From NCBI RefSeq assembly GCF_000002995.4, contig NW_025062477.1, positions 6,048,649-6,112,648 on the forward strand: a DNA stretch of 64,000 nucleotides. Reading direction: 5' to 3'. The notes beneath the pieces are model-generated. The model saw only the letters and a list, made by a program, of their open reading frames with translations. It was not told the DNA's origin and searched no databases. The stretch is from Brugia malayi. Taxonomy: Eukaryota; Nematoda; Chromadorea; Rhabditida; Onchocercidae. Both the position numbers and the translations under genes were made by a program. Shown one piece after another: positions 40,501 to 53,400 of the stretch (its first letter is position 1; every line of letters starts with the position of its first letter).

Positions 40501-41470
40501 TCAGTAATTTGAGAAGATTTAAATGAATGATTGGTTTTAATTTGATTAGTGGGTGAATTAAATGCTTGGTTAGTTGATGCTTCTGTTCTAGAAAATTTGT
40601 TTGACATGCAAACATGTTTCTGTAAAAGCATTAAATGATCGATTATTCCTTAGAGTTCTATTTCTGAAAACTTTGTGATGAGTAAATCATTATTAGTGAT
40701 AGGACCTGTGATATACGCTGGACGAAATATGTATATACGGATAAATATCGCTAAATATCGTGTTCACAAATATGGTAGATATCTTGTTCGGCTTTTCCGT
40801 TGTTCAGTAGTTTTGGATTTCTTTTTTTTTTTAATTCAGGAAGATGGTTTAAACATATCAGATTGTTCTATTATCTGATCTTAAGGGAAAGTTTTTTTCT
40901 TATTGTTAACAAAATGTGCGACTTGGTACTATTGTTGTTCGGGTGTTAGAATCTTTTTTAGTGTATGTATGGATTTATTCCGTACTTACTAAGTATTTTG
41001 TGCACTTTGATGATGAGACCATATTTTTTGTAATTTGACAGATAGGCTATCATAAAAAAGCATAAATTTATCCAATATGAGAGCCTCTAACTAAAATATA
41101 TTGAATTCTCGCATTTGTGATTGTTTGTGCGCATTATGTTCCGAATAGTGTAGGGAGGTTAATATTAACGGGCTGCGTAAATGTGTAAAACGCGGCCCAG
41201 TTAGTTCTTTTTTCGTTTTTTGGTTTTGAAGGGGCGAATTCTCACGGACACTCAGTTGTTCTGTAATTCTTGTTTGTATAAGAATCACTAAACACTCGTT
41301 TTGACTTTCGATGGAAAGTAGTTGCCGTGTATGAAGCTCGCGTAATTTGATTGAAGGACTGGGAGGGGGGATTTTTCAGATTTTGGAGGAATTCGTTGCT
41401 AATTGTTACGTATTTGAAAAAAAAAAAACAGAAACTTTAACTATCAGACAATTTGTTTAGTGAATATAAA
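37580..41470. other. region between divergent unc-40 and npp-7
   Basis: There are 3.9 kb with no supported coding exon. It should contain the missing start exon of unc-40 (minus) and the control regions of both genes. The only compositional landmark is the GC-rich island at 39960-40200. A G-run (GGGAGGGGGG) near 41362-41372 and a short GC-richer patch near 41185-41240 lie closer to npp-7. Confidence 0.5.
39960..40200. promoter_or_regulatory. GC-rich island with GC-box / CACCC-like motifs, candidate divergent promoter
   Basis: This is the most GC-rich block in the window. It holds GGGCGGG at 40024-40030 and GGGCGTGGC at 40051-40059, which are typical Sp/KLF-type sites, followed by several GCG-containing words (GTTGCGTTGCGC). 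It lies between two divergently transcribed genes, about 2.4 kb upstream of the unc-40 leader exon and 1.3 kb upstream of npp-7. The promoter role is inferred from position and motif content. Confidence 0.35.
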
Positions 41471-44400
41471 ATGACGGAGCGAAAAACGGGTGGCTGGCTA
41501 TCGTCGGTAGTTGATAATATATCGGGCCTTTGGTCACGCTCACCTATTGAATCCTCTGTTACATCGAGAGAAAGTACTGGTATTCAGAATTCCTTACGTG
41601 ATAGCTCCTATGAAGAGCAATCTGAAAGTGATGTGGGTGAGGAGGATGATGATATTATTATCGAAACCGCATGTGCTGGGCCATCCACTACTGTGCCAAC
41701 TACTAGTAGAAATCGTAAGCTTTTATTTTTAGAATTATAATTTTTGAAGCTTGTTATTTTTAACAACTGTGTCTTGACAAAGTAGTGTTATTCTTTGAAA
41801 ATCTTTTCTAGTACTTTTATTATACTCAGGAAAATCTTTCGAAACGTCTACTGTTGTTTTAAAGCTAAGAGCAGATAATAAAACTGTGTAACCATTACTT
41901 TGAGGCATTATTGAAACACTTTTGAATAAAAGTAGAACGGAAGCACTATTGAATTCTTGAGTATAATAGAAGTCGTGCATAATTTAAGTATGTCATTCCC
42001 AAATTTGAAAGTTCTATATTGAAATGCGGAGTAAACGTAATTTTTAGAAAATGATATTGTACCAAAACAGCACACTATTCGTTATTTGAGTCCATCAGCA
42101 ATCCTAGCGGCCACACGATCTGTTACAAATTCATCCGATAAAGAGACACTGACAAGTGTTACTGTAAGAAATATATATATAATGTTTTGCTTTTCATGAG
42201 AATATGTTATACAAAAGTAGTTTTCTTTTGATATTCCGCTAACTTATTTTTGATATTTTTTCGACGGTGTGATTTTATTTGTTTTCTAGTTCAATTAAAT
42301 TTTGCTAAATTTGGTGAGCTTTCCCCCTTGCTTTATCTTTAATTAATATTATCAAATTCGAATGTCTCTGATTTCAGCGAAAAAGGGCTGCAACAAGTTG
42401 CATTTTTGAGGATGATGTAATGTGGTCGAGTACTGGAAATGCGTTTACCACATCATCTGTGATGGAACCTCTTTCTGGCCGTTCTACAAAACGCTCGAGA
42501 ATCCAACGGGATTTCGGTGATGAAAGGGTTCTTTTCTACTTCTTTGAACTTGAAGTATTTCGTTGATAATTCACTATCGCTTCTCAGAGTGATAAATGTA
42601 TGGCTTATTATTTGGGTTCAATGGATTTTATGTTTTGCAGGAAATAAGATAACGAAATGCATATATTTTCTTTGCAGTCATTCCTTTCATTATCTTCGTT
42701 ATCTGATGTACCACAAACTGGAAGAAGTCATTTAAACCAGTCATTTGCTTCATCTTTCACACCATTGAATTCGCTGGTAATAAAACCAAGAGTATCACGT
42801 CTCCGTAGCAGCGCAACTTCGTCGTTAAGCAGTAAAACAAGAGCTATTCTTGAACAGTTAGAGAAAATTAGCTCACCTGTCAAGGTAACTTTTTTCCAAG
42901 ATTCGAAAGAATATACAGTGTTTGAAATAATATGAGTACTTGTTTTAATACTATATCTAACCACGGATCCAAAGGATATATTTCTTTTTTGTTGCTTTTG
43001 TAGACATTTCTTGTTTGAATATGTGGAATAGTTAATTCTCACAGGAAGTGAAACGATTATCATCCTTTAATTTGGATGGTCCAGAACGTTGGGCAACCGA
43101 CACCATTAGCAGTGCAGTTCAAAAGCCTCCAAGAAATTCCATGTGCACTTTATCACGTGCTCAACTAATATCCAGCATTCTTTCCACGAAATCGAGTTCA
43201 CCGTTCTGGTTTTATATTTGTTCATTTTGTATTTTATAGTTTTTTTTTTTGCTTAATGTGTTCAAAAATGGACTTTTTCATAAGATCAGTAATGACATAT
43301 CGTTTGACACAAAATTATAATTGTTATGTTTGTATTTATCTCGATTTTAAATTCTGTTTAGTCCTTTAATGACACCAAAATTTTAATCGTAGAAAAAATA
43401 GACTTGACACAAATATTTTATGTAGATATTCAACATTCTGTATATTCCCGTAATATATTTATAAATTTATGTTCTTTGTGTTCATCAGTCAGCACTTTCA
43501 GGAGTCGTCCGGCTTATTTAGCCAAGATGGCAGATTCTTCCAATACTTCACCGCATCCTGTTCAAATCCCAGAATATAATCAACCAGATGCAGACCACAT
43601 TCGTGAATCCAATGAGGTTCTAACTACAGAATCATCTTGTTTATCGCCGTCTAAGAAAGCTGATTTTCTGAGTCCCCCAAGGAAACCCGACCGAGAGAAA
43701 GTTTTAACCGATGACAATGTGGAGAAGTCGACAGTGTCAGCGAAGAATGCAGCATTGCCCATGTCTGATTCTGCGGTTAAAACTGCAGTTACCGTATTAC
43801 CCCAACGTTCTTCATCTGCAAAGCCGACTAATGTGTTCAGTGCTAGGGCTTTGGGCGTAGTAAGCCCAGTGAAGGAAATGATGAGAAATGATAAAGATAA
43901 ACTGGTAAGAAGTTGAGAAGTACAATTTTCTTATAACTTTTGATCGTTCATCTCCTGATTGAAAGAAGTGGGTGTCATGTTTTGTTTTAGGGGATTTTTT
44001 TCATGAATAATTGCTGTTCCTGAAAGATTGGTATCATACCAAAAGTAAATTTTTGTTTATCTTCTTAAAGCTTTTTAAGTTTCTGATCTCCAGGTAAGTA
44101 CAATAAAAGTCGATGGCGCTATGTTTGCTTTCGCTCCACCGATGAAACGGGGACCTTCAGCAAGTTTTCATCACGAAGAAACTGCTACAAATGTTAGATT
44201 TCCATGTTGGCAAGCAAATAAGGCAAAGTGTATTTCTCTTATTATAGTGACATATATGCATTTAATTATCAGAGAATTATCTTTCTTTTCTGTAATACTG
44301 TAATATTAAATATAGAATTACAGGAGCTCTAAACTTCATTTTACTTCAGATTTCTCGGTCTCTCCCGTCATTCACTGAAACGACATTCAAGGCTACTGCT

Positions 44401-47400
44401 GAAAAGGCTATGGATGGTTTTTCATTCTCGACTAAAAGTGTTTCGAAACAAATTAAAGGTACTTGTTTAATTTGAATTTTGTTGGAAGAAAAATGAAATG
44501 TATATAGTGTCTCTTCTTAGTGGCTATTTTCTTCACAGTTTTTGTTTTTTAGAGCAATCATACAGTACAGATAAAGATAAAGAGGCTCAACCAGTTACTG
44601 AAGTTTCTACAGTCGTCAAGGTTTGTATTACTAATTTGATTTTTTTTTTTTTTTTTTGAAACTTTTGGATATAGGGCAAATATCACATAATGATCCTTCA
44701 TTTTAGCCTACGGATGCCAGTGCTGCAACGTCAGATGCGTTATCTGTGAAACAACCATTACAAAAGTCGGAACAATGGTCATGCCCAAAATGTATGGTTT
44801 TTAATAAAACGGATATTGAAAAATGCGTCTGCTGTGGTTATGAAAATATAGTGGAATCCAAGGTTAGCTGTTTATACTAACTTTTAGAAAATGGTTTCAG
44901 AGAAGTTTAACTTTTTTTTTGAATTTTCAAGAACAGTGCAATAATCATGTGGTCATGATATAAAATGCATGTTGATTAATAAAAGAATGTATTTGTAATT
45001 TAGTCTACATTTATATTTATTTTTAAAACTATTCCAGCCATGGACATGTAGTGAATGTTGGATTTCTAATAAATCAACTGATGACAAATGCATTGCATGC
45101 GGCAATCCTAAACAAAGTAATGGTAAAGGTGTAAAGCTAACGGATATAAATGTCAAAAGTAGTTCACTTACCAACGTTTTTGGTGATCGTACTTTCAAAC
45201 CTGTATCTTCTAGTGGAGGTATCGATTTTTATATTCCACAGTTTATCTACATTTATGAGTATTTCACGAAATCTGAGGGGAACCTAAATTTCTGACAGTT
45301 ATGCGGTATAAACTTTTTCCTACTACATGATTATTTTCCTTGATGCTTCTCTTAATATTTTGCTCTTGTGTGATTTCAAAGCGAGAGAATTGTAAAATTC
45401 AGCCTTCATTTTCAATTCTAGTTTTAGGCATTTCTTTCGGTTTTTCTATCGCGAAACCTGGTACTGACGGATCCAGTTTACCATTAACGACATCTCCAGC
45501 AACAACGAAAGCATTAAATCCAGCCACTGTTGTTAATGGAAATGCTAATACTGAAGCGTCATTGAAATTTGGTTTATCGTCGAGCACATCAGCACCAAAT
45601 TTTGGTTTTGGAAAAGCTCCGGAGGCAAATTGTTTACCAACAGTAACTGAAGGTTCGTATGCTTAGGTGTTTGGAAACACTTGAACTTTACATCTTTTAC
45701 AAGTTTATAATCGTTATCATATTCATAAAACTTTTTTAAAATATGTAGAATGCGAATAGTTTTCTTTAATTTTTATAGAACCTTCGATGTTACCATCTCA
45801 TCATCCGCCAAGTGCATCATTAAATTTTGGCGTTTCCTTTGGTTCTGTAACAACAGCCTCATTTGTTCCTTCTTTGACTCGCTCATCACTTTCTTTCCCA
45901 ACATTAACTGTGACAACATCAGCAGCTACAACTCTACCTCTATCCGAAAGCACTTTCACCATTCCAGTTTCAATAAATACAAATCTGTTCACATTTGGTT
46001 CTTCCAATACAACAACAGGCATGTGTTTCGAAAGGCTTTTAAATTATGAGGCTATCAAACACAGGCCTAAAGCAATTGCCTTTCACTTTTAATCTCCAAA
46101 ATTTAATACAAAATTATTTTTCAGCCAAAGAGATTAAAACGGCGACTGCACCGTTGTTTTCTTTTGGTTCTTCATTTCCTGCTGTTACAACCGATACTTC
46201 TGCCGTAACCACTACCACTTCGCTGCCATTATTTGGTGCAGCTTTACCTGAATTGCCGACTTCCAAAGGTGAGGTTTTATTTCGTTGGAGTTTTAAAGAA
46301 TTGAATGAAATTTTATTGCATTAAAATTTGTATAAAATGTTCGAATCCAAAAAGAATACTGAAGAAAAGTTGTGCTGAAATATTTAAATTGGGTAGTGTT
46401 CTGTTCAGTCTTTCAAAAATATTTCAATTTTGTAGTGCCGCTTTTTGGAGCCAGTAGCGGATTAGTATCAAGTCCAGAAGCAAGCCATGATGTCGTCGAA
46501 ATGAGTTCACCGACAACCTCACCGGTAACCTCTTCGGCAACAGTTGGGTCCTTTGGTGTGTCTAAATCGTCGAATTCTTTATTCAGTTTTGGTGCTTCGA
46601 ATGCTTCAAACCCAACTACTGGGTAAAGTGATACTTTGTCATATACTTCATTCTAGTTTTTGGACGTGAATTGATTTCATAGTACATATTGATGGTAGAA
46701 TGTAATATTGAAGAATTTACTTTTTTTTAGTTACTACCAAAACTTACGTTTTGAAACACTTATTGTCGTTTTCGACATTTATAATACCAGTGGTATTGAG
46801 AGATTACCAGTGTTTTTGACTTGCAAACTGACTATCATGATCTGCCTGTTCCAGAACACTGTTCGGGAATTTGCAAACAACCGTACAAAATCCGGTCGCT
46901 GCACCAAGTACCTCTTTGTTTTCATTTGGACAGCAACAAACGCCGGTTGCGCTGAAGCCTTTTGAGCTACCGGCCTCATTGACATCATCCCCGTCAGCTT
47001 TCAATTTTGGCACAACATCGTCAAACGGTGCAGCGGGATTTGTTTTTGGTTCGACTTCGCCGCCACCAAGTTTTACGTTTGGTGCACAGCAACCAGTGAA
47101 TAGTTAGTTCTTATTTCTGCATGTTGGAATTTTATAACATCTTTTGTCTTCAATTATTTAGACAGTGTTTTAAAAAATTTTATTACAATTTTCAATTGCT
47201 ATGCTATTATTCGAGAAAAGTTGCCTGGAAGTTCGTTTTTTGGTATATCCTCTTTCTAGATGCAGCTTCAACAACATTCAATTTCACTCCTGTAACAGCT
47301 GCACCTTCTTTTGGGTAAGAATGCTTTCAGTGGAGTTAATGTTTAACAAATCTGAATTAATTGGACGTAAAGAGAATTTTTAAACAAATCGTGATTTATT

Positions 47401-47442
47401 ATGAAAGGGAAGATGTGATAAAATACTGTCATCCTGCTCTCC

Positions 47443-47475
<33 letters not shown>

Positions 47476-47751
47476 CTTTTTTTGAAAAATCACAATTTCT
47501 TTAAAGAAAAAAAATTTTTTTTTTTTTTCCCACCCCCCACGTAGTGTAAAAGTAAATCTTGTCTGCAAAAAGTTATTTCTCATTAAAAAAAACTTTTTCA
47601 GTTCCTTGCTTTTTTTATGATTTGTGCTTAATGAAAATTTATTTGGAGGAATATTCCGGGATCAGCACCAACAACCAACTTCTTCTCTGTGGGTTCAACA
47701 TCATCGACGACTACGCGAAAGATGTTAAAAGCACGACGAATGAGGAAATAG
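41471..47751 (+). CDS. npp-7: nucleoporin NUP153 / NPP-7
   Basis: This is a nuclear-basket FG nucleoporin involved in import and export. Eighteen exons join in frame to 1033 residues: 41471-41714, 42048-42163, 42378-42527, 42678-42884, 43045-43202, 43493-43904, 44094-44192, 44350-44458, 44553-44620, 44707-44862, 45038-45218, 45428-45652, 45779-46018, 46125-46268, 46436-46622, 46855-47102, 47260-47314 and 47649-47751. The N-terminus (GGWLSSVVDNISGLW) is an amphipathic segment like the family's membrane-targeting end. Two RanBP2-type zinc fingers are visible (WSCPKC…CVCC and WTCSECW…CIAC); vertebrate NUP153 has four. A long FG region follows (FGF, FSFG, LFGA, FTFG). The C-terminus is the basic TRKMLKARRMRK, closely like the family's terminal RRRK. 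The start follows a TTTAG acceptor. Exon 13 uses a GC donor, and several donors are GTTC. The final acceptor (TTTGGAG) is atypical and was chosen because it alone keeps frame. Confidence 0.92.
47443..47530. repeat. poly-T tracts in the last npp-7 intron
   Basis: There is a run of about 30 T at 47447-47476 and a second T-rich run at 47513-47528, separated by an A/T-mixed segment. Runs this long are prone to assembly and sequencing error, which matters because the last npp-7 splice junction lies 120 bases downstream. Confidence 0.85.
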
Positions 47752-49689
47752 TCATGAATTCATTTTTCATTTTTTTATGAAAAAATTAATTGGTTCGTCT
47801 GATATTTTTCGTGATGCCAGAATCTCTTACGTTCTTTTCTTTTATTATTATTATTTGGAATTATGAAGTAAGTCGTTCCTTCTTATTATCTTTCGAAGTA
47901 ACGTAGATGAAACAAATCACGTCACCTATCTTTAAGGTGCAATTTTCAAACAGTGCAAATAATACAAGTTATTTTTGTTTTTCCTCATTCTGTTATTTCA
48001 CTCGTTGGCCGTGGTTAGGATGCAGTTGATTAAATCTTAAAACTTGATGATAATGATCATTTTTTATGTAGCCTATTTAATTATGATTATGCAGATAGTA
48101 CAGTCTGAAATCTGTCTTTTATCTAGATAATGCTATAAATTCCAGCGTAGATTTATAAGTGTGAAATATTTGCAGAATATTGCCATACAATATTGCCTAT
48201 GTTTGACATTTTTACTTGAAATAAATAGTCTCTTTTGTGATATAAAAATGTTTTCGACAAACTCTGCGGTCAACGTATTATTGCGCGCTCAATGTGGTTT
48301 GTGTTACTATTGCATCGTTATTGAATTGTCTCTCCGGTATTGCTGGTTGATGTTTCTCAAATTGAAATGTTTGGAAAACCGTAGAAATAAGAGCTATAGT
48401 TCTAAATCTTTGATGCATCTTTCTGCTACAGTGGTTAGTTGGTTGCTGGATGAATTGCTAACAGCAGTATTCTACTTTTTCTCAATTTTTTCATGTTTGA
48501 AAACATCTTTGGATCTCGGGTATCAATTGTTGTTCATTCTATTGTGGTTAACTGAAGTTGTATTTTCGACCTTCATCCTTGAAAATATTGGTGTGTTTAA
48601 ATATTAAAATGTTTTCAGTATCTTATATTGTATTCTGTCCTTTTTTTTCTGGTCACTTGCAGAAATTTAGTATTGTGCCCAGTTGCTTTTCTAATTCATT
48701 TCAAATTTTTACTTACAGTTGTTTTGTTTTTAATTTAACTACAGCAAGCCCTTTTTTAAATCAGAAATCTTGGAAGGCGAGAAAGGAATTCTATTGTTTT
48801 AAATCAAAGCAAGCATTTTAAAAAATCTTCAGACCTTCAGTCAGAGCTCTGGCCTATCCCAGTCATGATTTTTTTTTTGGAATTCTCACGTATAGAATAA
48901 AATGATTTCATTATTATGTAATAAGCTGCCTTCTTTCCTTTTAGCTGATATTTCTAATGGTTTTTTTATCTTTTTTTTAGACTGTGAATTTCAGTTTATT
49001 TCGTATCGCTTTATTTAGACATTATTTTAAGGCGAATGTTGTCCGATAATATTACTTTTATCATTCGATAATATGAATTTTAGTGTTAACTTTGTTGACG
49101 TTCATTGAATTTTGCTCCAACTTTTTTCCTTTGTCTTGAAGCTACTACAACTTGTAGTTCATCTTTTTTGAACAGTTTAATGTTTTTTTCTTTTTTTTTT
49201 TTTTTTCAAATTTGTTGCTCCATATTTTGCTACGAAAACAGTAAATATACTTTGGCTAGTTTTGACCAATATTCTCAAAGCATCATAAACGCTCTTTGAT
49301 ACCTCATACTTTATCGATGTGTGTGGTTAAGGTGTAATGAACAGCATGAAGGGATTCAAAATTTTTATTCCCTGTGTTGTGTGTATGTATGCATGAGATT
49401 TTTTTTTTTTTTTTTATTCCGACAACCTACGAACTTGCTGGTTTTGAAAGTTCTGTACGGTTCTTTTTCTGGCCATTTTTTAGTAAACTAATAGTGGTAA
49501 TTTCTTGTAATTCTGTACCCGTTACAGAATCCATTTTGTTATATGCAGAACAATTTGATTTTGTGTAAGAATACTGTGGAATAAAGAATCGGAGAATTAT
49601 GCGTCTGACATCGTTCCTACTGTAAATATCATTTCAGTGTGTTAGAAAATTTAATTCAAATTTTAAGGAAACTGTCACACAAACTGGCG
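47752..49689. other. intergenic, T-rich, between npp-7 and TRMT112
   Basis: This is about 1.9 kb of T-rich DNA. The longest open frame (48161-48607) is a Leu/Phe/Cys-rich sequence of the kind that T-rich DNA produces by chance, and I do not call it. A TTTCAG acceptor ends at 49636, 53 bases before the TRMT112 start, and could be its trans-splice site. Confidence 0.5.
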
Positions 49690-50064
49690 ATGAAGTTACT
49701 TACGCATAATTTCCTGTCATCAGTCTTTCTGAAAGGTGTTACGGAGGGTTATCCACTAATTTTGTCAGCAACAAGAAAAGAAATAACTGAACACGAATAT
49801 AACGACTCGTTTATACAACGGATGATTCCAAAGCTAAACTATGGTGCTTTTCGAGAAGCAGCGCTAAGTATAGGTGAAGGTGATAAATTGCCTGAGCAAT
49901 TGCCTGAGAAATTGGAAGATAAGGAGTTGAAGAATGAATTGCATCGCTTATTGGTGTGCTTAGAAGTCATCGAAGGTGAATTGAAATGTCCTGAAAGTGG
50001 ACGAGTTTTTCCAATTCGTGATGGTATACCAAATATGCTGACAGATGCAAATGAGATCAAGTAG
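49690..50064 (+). CDS. TRMT112: TRMT112-like methyltransferase activator subunit
   Basis: This small protein binds and stabilises several methyltransferases acting on tRNA, rRNA and translation release factor. It is a single exon of 124 residues, the family's usual length (about 125). The start MKLLTHNFLSS is the family signature. RMIPKLNYGAF, the C-terminal LEVIEGELKCPESGRVFPIR and DGIPNML are all highly conserved family elements. The frame is open further upstream, but the ATG at 49690 matches the family start exactly. It is on the same strand as npp-7, 1.9 kb away, too far for a compact operon. Confidence 0.97.
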   Translation: MKLLTHNFLSSVFLKGVTEGYPLILSATRKEITEHEYNDSFIQRMIPKLNYGAFREAALSIGEGDKLPEQLPEKLEDKELKNELHRLLVCLEVIEGELKCPESGRVFPIRDGIPNMLTDANEIK

Positions 50065-50457
50065 CTTATTTGTTCATTTTGCTGTTTATATTAGTTGTAC
50101 AGCAATATATGTTATAAATCGGATTGTTTTTTTTTTTTCAATTTAAAGAAGATACTTCATATATAAAGTCCTAAATTAATCAATTTTGGATCATCGTTTG
50201 ATGTTTTATTTACTTTGTTGTTATTTTGAAGTATTTGTGGAATTGTTTGAGTAGCTAAGATAAAAGCTGTTTATCTTTTATTGAGAGGAATATTTAAGAT
50301 AAAAGCTATTTATTGAGAGAAAAACATTGCAATTTCGTCATTTAGTATCACTTTGTTGCTTGATCGGCGAAAAAATGAACCTCATCAATTTTGCTTAATT
50401 AAATCAAAACAGTACCAAATGCATGAGATATATTTATTTCAAAAAAATTCATGAATG
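50065..50457. other. convergent 3' regions of TRMT112 and cep-290
   Basis: There are 393 bases between two convergent stop codons. It contains two near-copies of a short AAGATAAAAGCT(G/A)TTTAT word at about 50258-50310 and, on the minus strand, the cep-290 poly(A) signal. Confidence 0.6.
50433..50438 (-). terminator. poly(A) signal AATAAA for cep-290
   Basis: A canonical AATAAA on the minus strand begins 20 bases after the cep-290 stop codon. The next minus-strand AT-rich sequence is a plausible cleavage region. If used, the 3' untranslated region is very short. Confidence 0.6.
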
Positions 50458-53400
50458 CTACAGCAGATTTTGCCATTTTTCTCGTTCTAATTCTTCGATT
50501 CGCTGCTGCTGAAAATTAAATTTAATAAAGTATGGAAGATTGAAACGGAATGCGATGAGTAATATGGAAGCGATCAATGCGGTGTATTTGGGAACCTACA
50601 TAGTAAGGATTAAGGTTGTGTACGAGTTGTCGGTGACAAAATTACTGGTTTGATACAAACGTGTAAGACTATAAACTTTTTGTTGATATAGTCTAAAATA
50701 GTAAAGCTAAACTACTTATAACCAAGATAACATCTATTGATCAAATTTCATTCATCGTGAAATGACTAATTGCTAAACAAATAAAAGGTAAATGCAAACA
50801 TATAAACAATAACTTGTTGTTCGATAACTTTTTCTTTAGCCATAAGCTTATCGCGTAAGACAGCAACTGCACCACAATCATATTTTCGCTCATTTAATTT
50901 ATCAGTAAGTAATCGAATCTCTTCACGTTTTTGCTCAATTTCTGTTTCCAGTTTGATTAATTGTTCCATTAAATTGTCAAACTGAAAATATCCCACAAAT
51001 TTTTAAACTTTCTTTTTTTTTTGGTTTGAAAATATAAAATTATCTGTTGCAAGATAATTTTCAAGCATGAATTTCTGATTCATACTGATTTTGATATTAG
51101 AATTTCTTATCTTCCTCATTTCTCATTATCTACTAGAGATGAAAAATAAAAGAATAACTAACCTGTTCAGCTTTTTCTTTTAATTTACGTAACTCTTCAT
51201 CAGGTATATTCCTTATTACATCTTTACTTATTTCAGTGGTTTTATCCTTTGCTTTTATGTCTTTTGATTTTTTTTCTCTCTCGCTAATACTTACCAATAA
51301 TTCATTGCTTTCCTTAAATGAAAATTAACTATTTACAGAAGTATTTTCATTTAATTTGCTAATTTAATAATGATGATAGTAATCTAATTTTAATAATAAT
51401 TCAATTTAGCTTAAAGTTCATTGAACATTCACTTGCTTAGCATCTTCATAGCATTGCTACATGTTTACGTATAAAACTTAATTTATGATGAAAGTTAAAT
51501 ATCAAAATAACAGAAGTGAAAAAAATGTAAAACATCTGAAGTCAAACTCCTATCTTATTTAAAGCTCAGTTACTTAAACCCAATTTCTAATTCTATAAAT
51601 AGTATAATAAATTAGTGGAATCAAACAAGATAGAACCTTTTTCATTTGAACAATTTTTTGATTCAAATATATATTTGTCTCTTCTGACGTCTTTAACCGA
51701 TCATTCATCATTTTCATTTGTAAATTGCTCATTTCCTTTTCATTCTTCAATTTTCTTATCATTTCTTGTAGTCTTTTCAGTTCGGTATTTCGAATATTTT
51801 CTGATTTATGCAATTGCATAATTTGTTCATCACGTTTTTTTAACTTCTCACATGCTTCCTGTTCACGTTGTTGCGTTTCTTTCAATTTTTTCCGAAGCAA
51901 ATTAACGTTACTTTCACGTGCTTTCTTCTCATGCCATTTTGATACCTCTTCCTAATATTATACTTCAGAAATTAAAATAAATAAACTAGAGCTGATATAA
52001 TTTAAACCATCAAAGAAAAAGGAGGAAAAAAAAGAAAAAGTAAACCTGTGGATTTTTAATGGATTGATTTTTCTGTAATCGATCAATGATTTCTTTTTGT
52101 TCCTGGCTCAATTTTTTTTGATTTCTAGCTTCTATTTTAAGATCCGAAAGTTCTTGCTGAAGTCTAAAATAAATTGTTGAAGATGTCAATTGTAAATCAA
52201 GAAGAAATATTTCATTTTCTCTACAGTTAATCAAATTCTTGGAATAATTTGTTCATTTGGATGAAAAACATTTATTTTCTTTTTTTGTTTTTATTTTAGA
52301 TGATTGTTTACATAGTCGAAAAAGTCATTGTTTTCATTAAAAAAGAAAAATGAATAAACTAGATTAACTTTTTGCAGTATTAATTATTTGAAAAATAAAT
52401 TAATTTTTACCTCATAACAATAGCATCCGATTCCAAATTAATACTGGATGTGTAGCTATACTTGATTTCAGATAATGCCTCAGTTCGAATACTTTCATAT
52501 GCTTTTTCCAGTTCCTAAATAAAATATTTAACGTTAGGGCTTAATATTTCTAAATATGTCTTTTATCAGATTAGAGTGAATGCAAAACTTGATATCATTT
52601 CTCTGTCGCTTCCTCCTTATATGATCAGTACGTCGAATATATGTAATTTATGGTACTAATAATTTTAAATAAATAATAATTAGATCAGAAAAAAGAAAAA
52701 AAAACTTTCAAATGAAATGTTAAACCTTATTTCTAATATGCAATGCAGCATTACGTTGTTTTAAATCTCTAATTTCCATACGCATTATCATTATTTTTGA
52801 TTCTTCTTTTCGTAATGCTTCCATTACGACATCATTATTTTGCGTTTCTGTCACTTCAATTGGCGCAGTATGCATAATCGACTGTGCTAATGATGATGTA
52901 TGTAACTGTGTAACTGTTGATGATTCTTGATTACTAATACTTTGTCTTGATTTGTCTATCCTATTGGATAAGTTATTCTCTTCATTCAAAATACTTCCAT
53001 TTGTGATCTCATCGTTATCATCATTATCACTATCGCTGATCACTAGCAAATCAGTTTGCGTACTAATTTCAGCACAATCCTTAGTTTGATTTTGAGAGTG
53101 AAGATCTCTTGTAAGTTTTCGATTTGCCTTAATGAATTGTTCAATTTCATTTCGTAATTTAACTATTTCCATGTCTTTTGCTTCAATATCAGTATTATAA
53201 TTTTGTGATAAAATTTCGCTTGATGTTCGCAATTTTTGTTTTGCAATTGGCGATGAATTATCAGTGATTTCATGCACATTTCGTTCATCCGATACAATTT
53301 TTAACAATGATTTGTATTTTTCAATAACTTCATCTTTATACTTCAATCGTTCCTGAAAATTTGCATATGGAATGAGAAAGAAGAACTGGAATATTATATT

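Noticed and set aside
48161..48607. 148-codon plus-strand ORF with hydrophobic, Cys-rich translation
   Set aside because: It lies in T-rich DNA whose codons give Phe/Leu/Cys by chance; it has no recognisable domain and no splice context.
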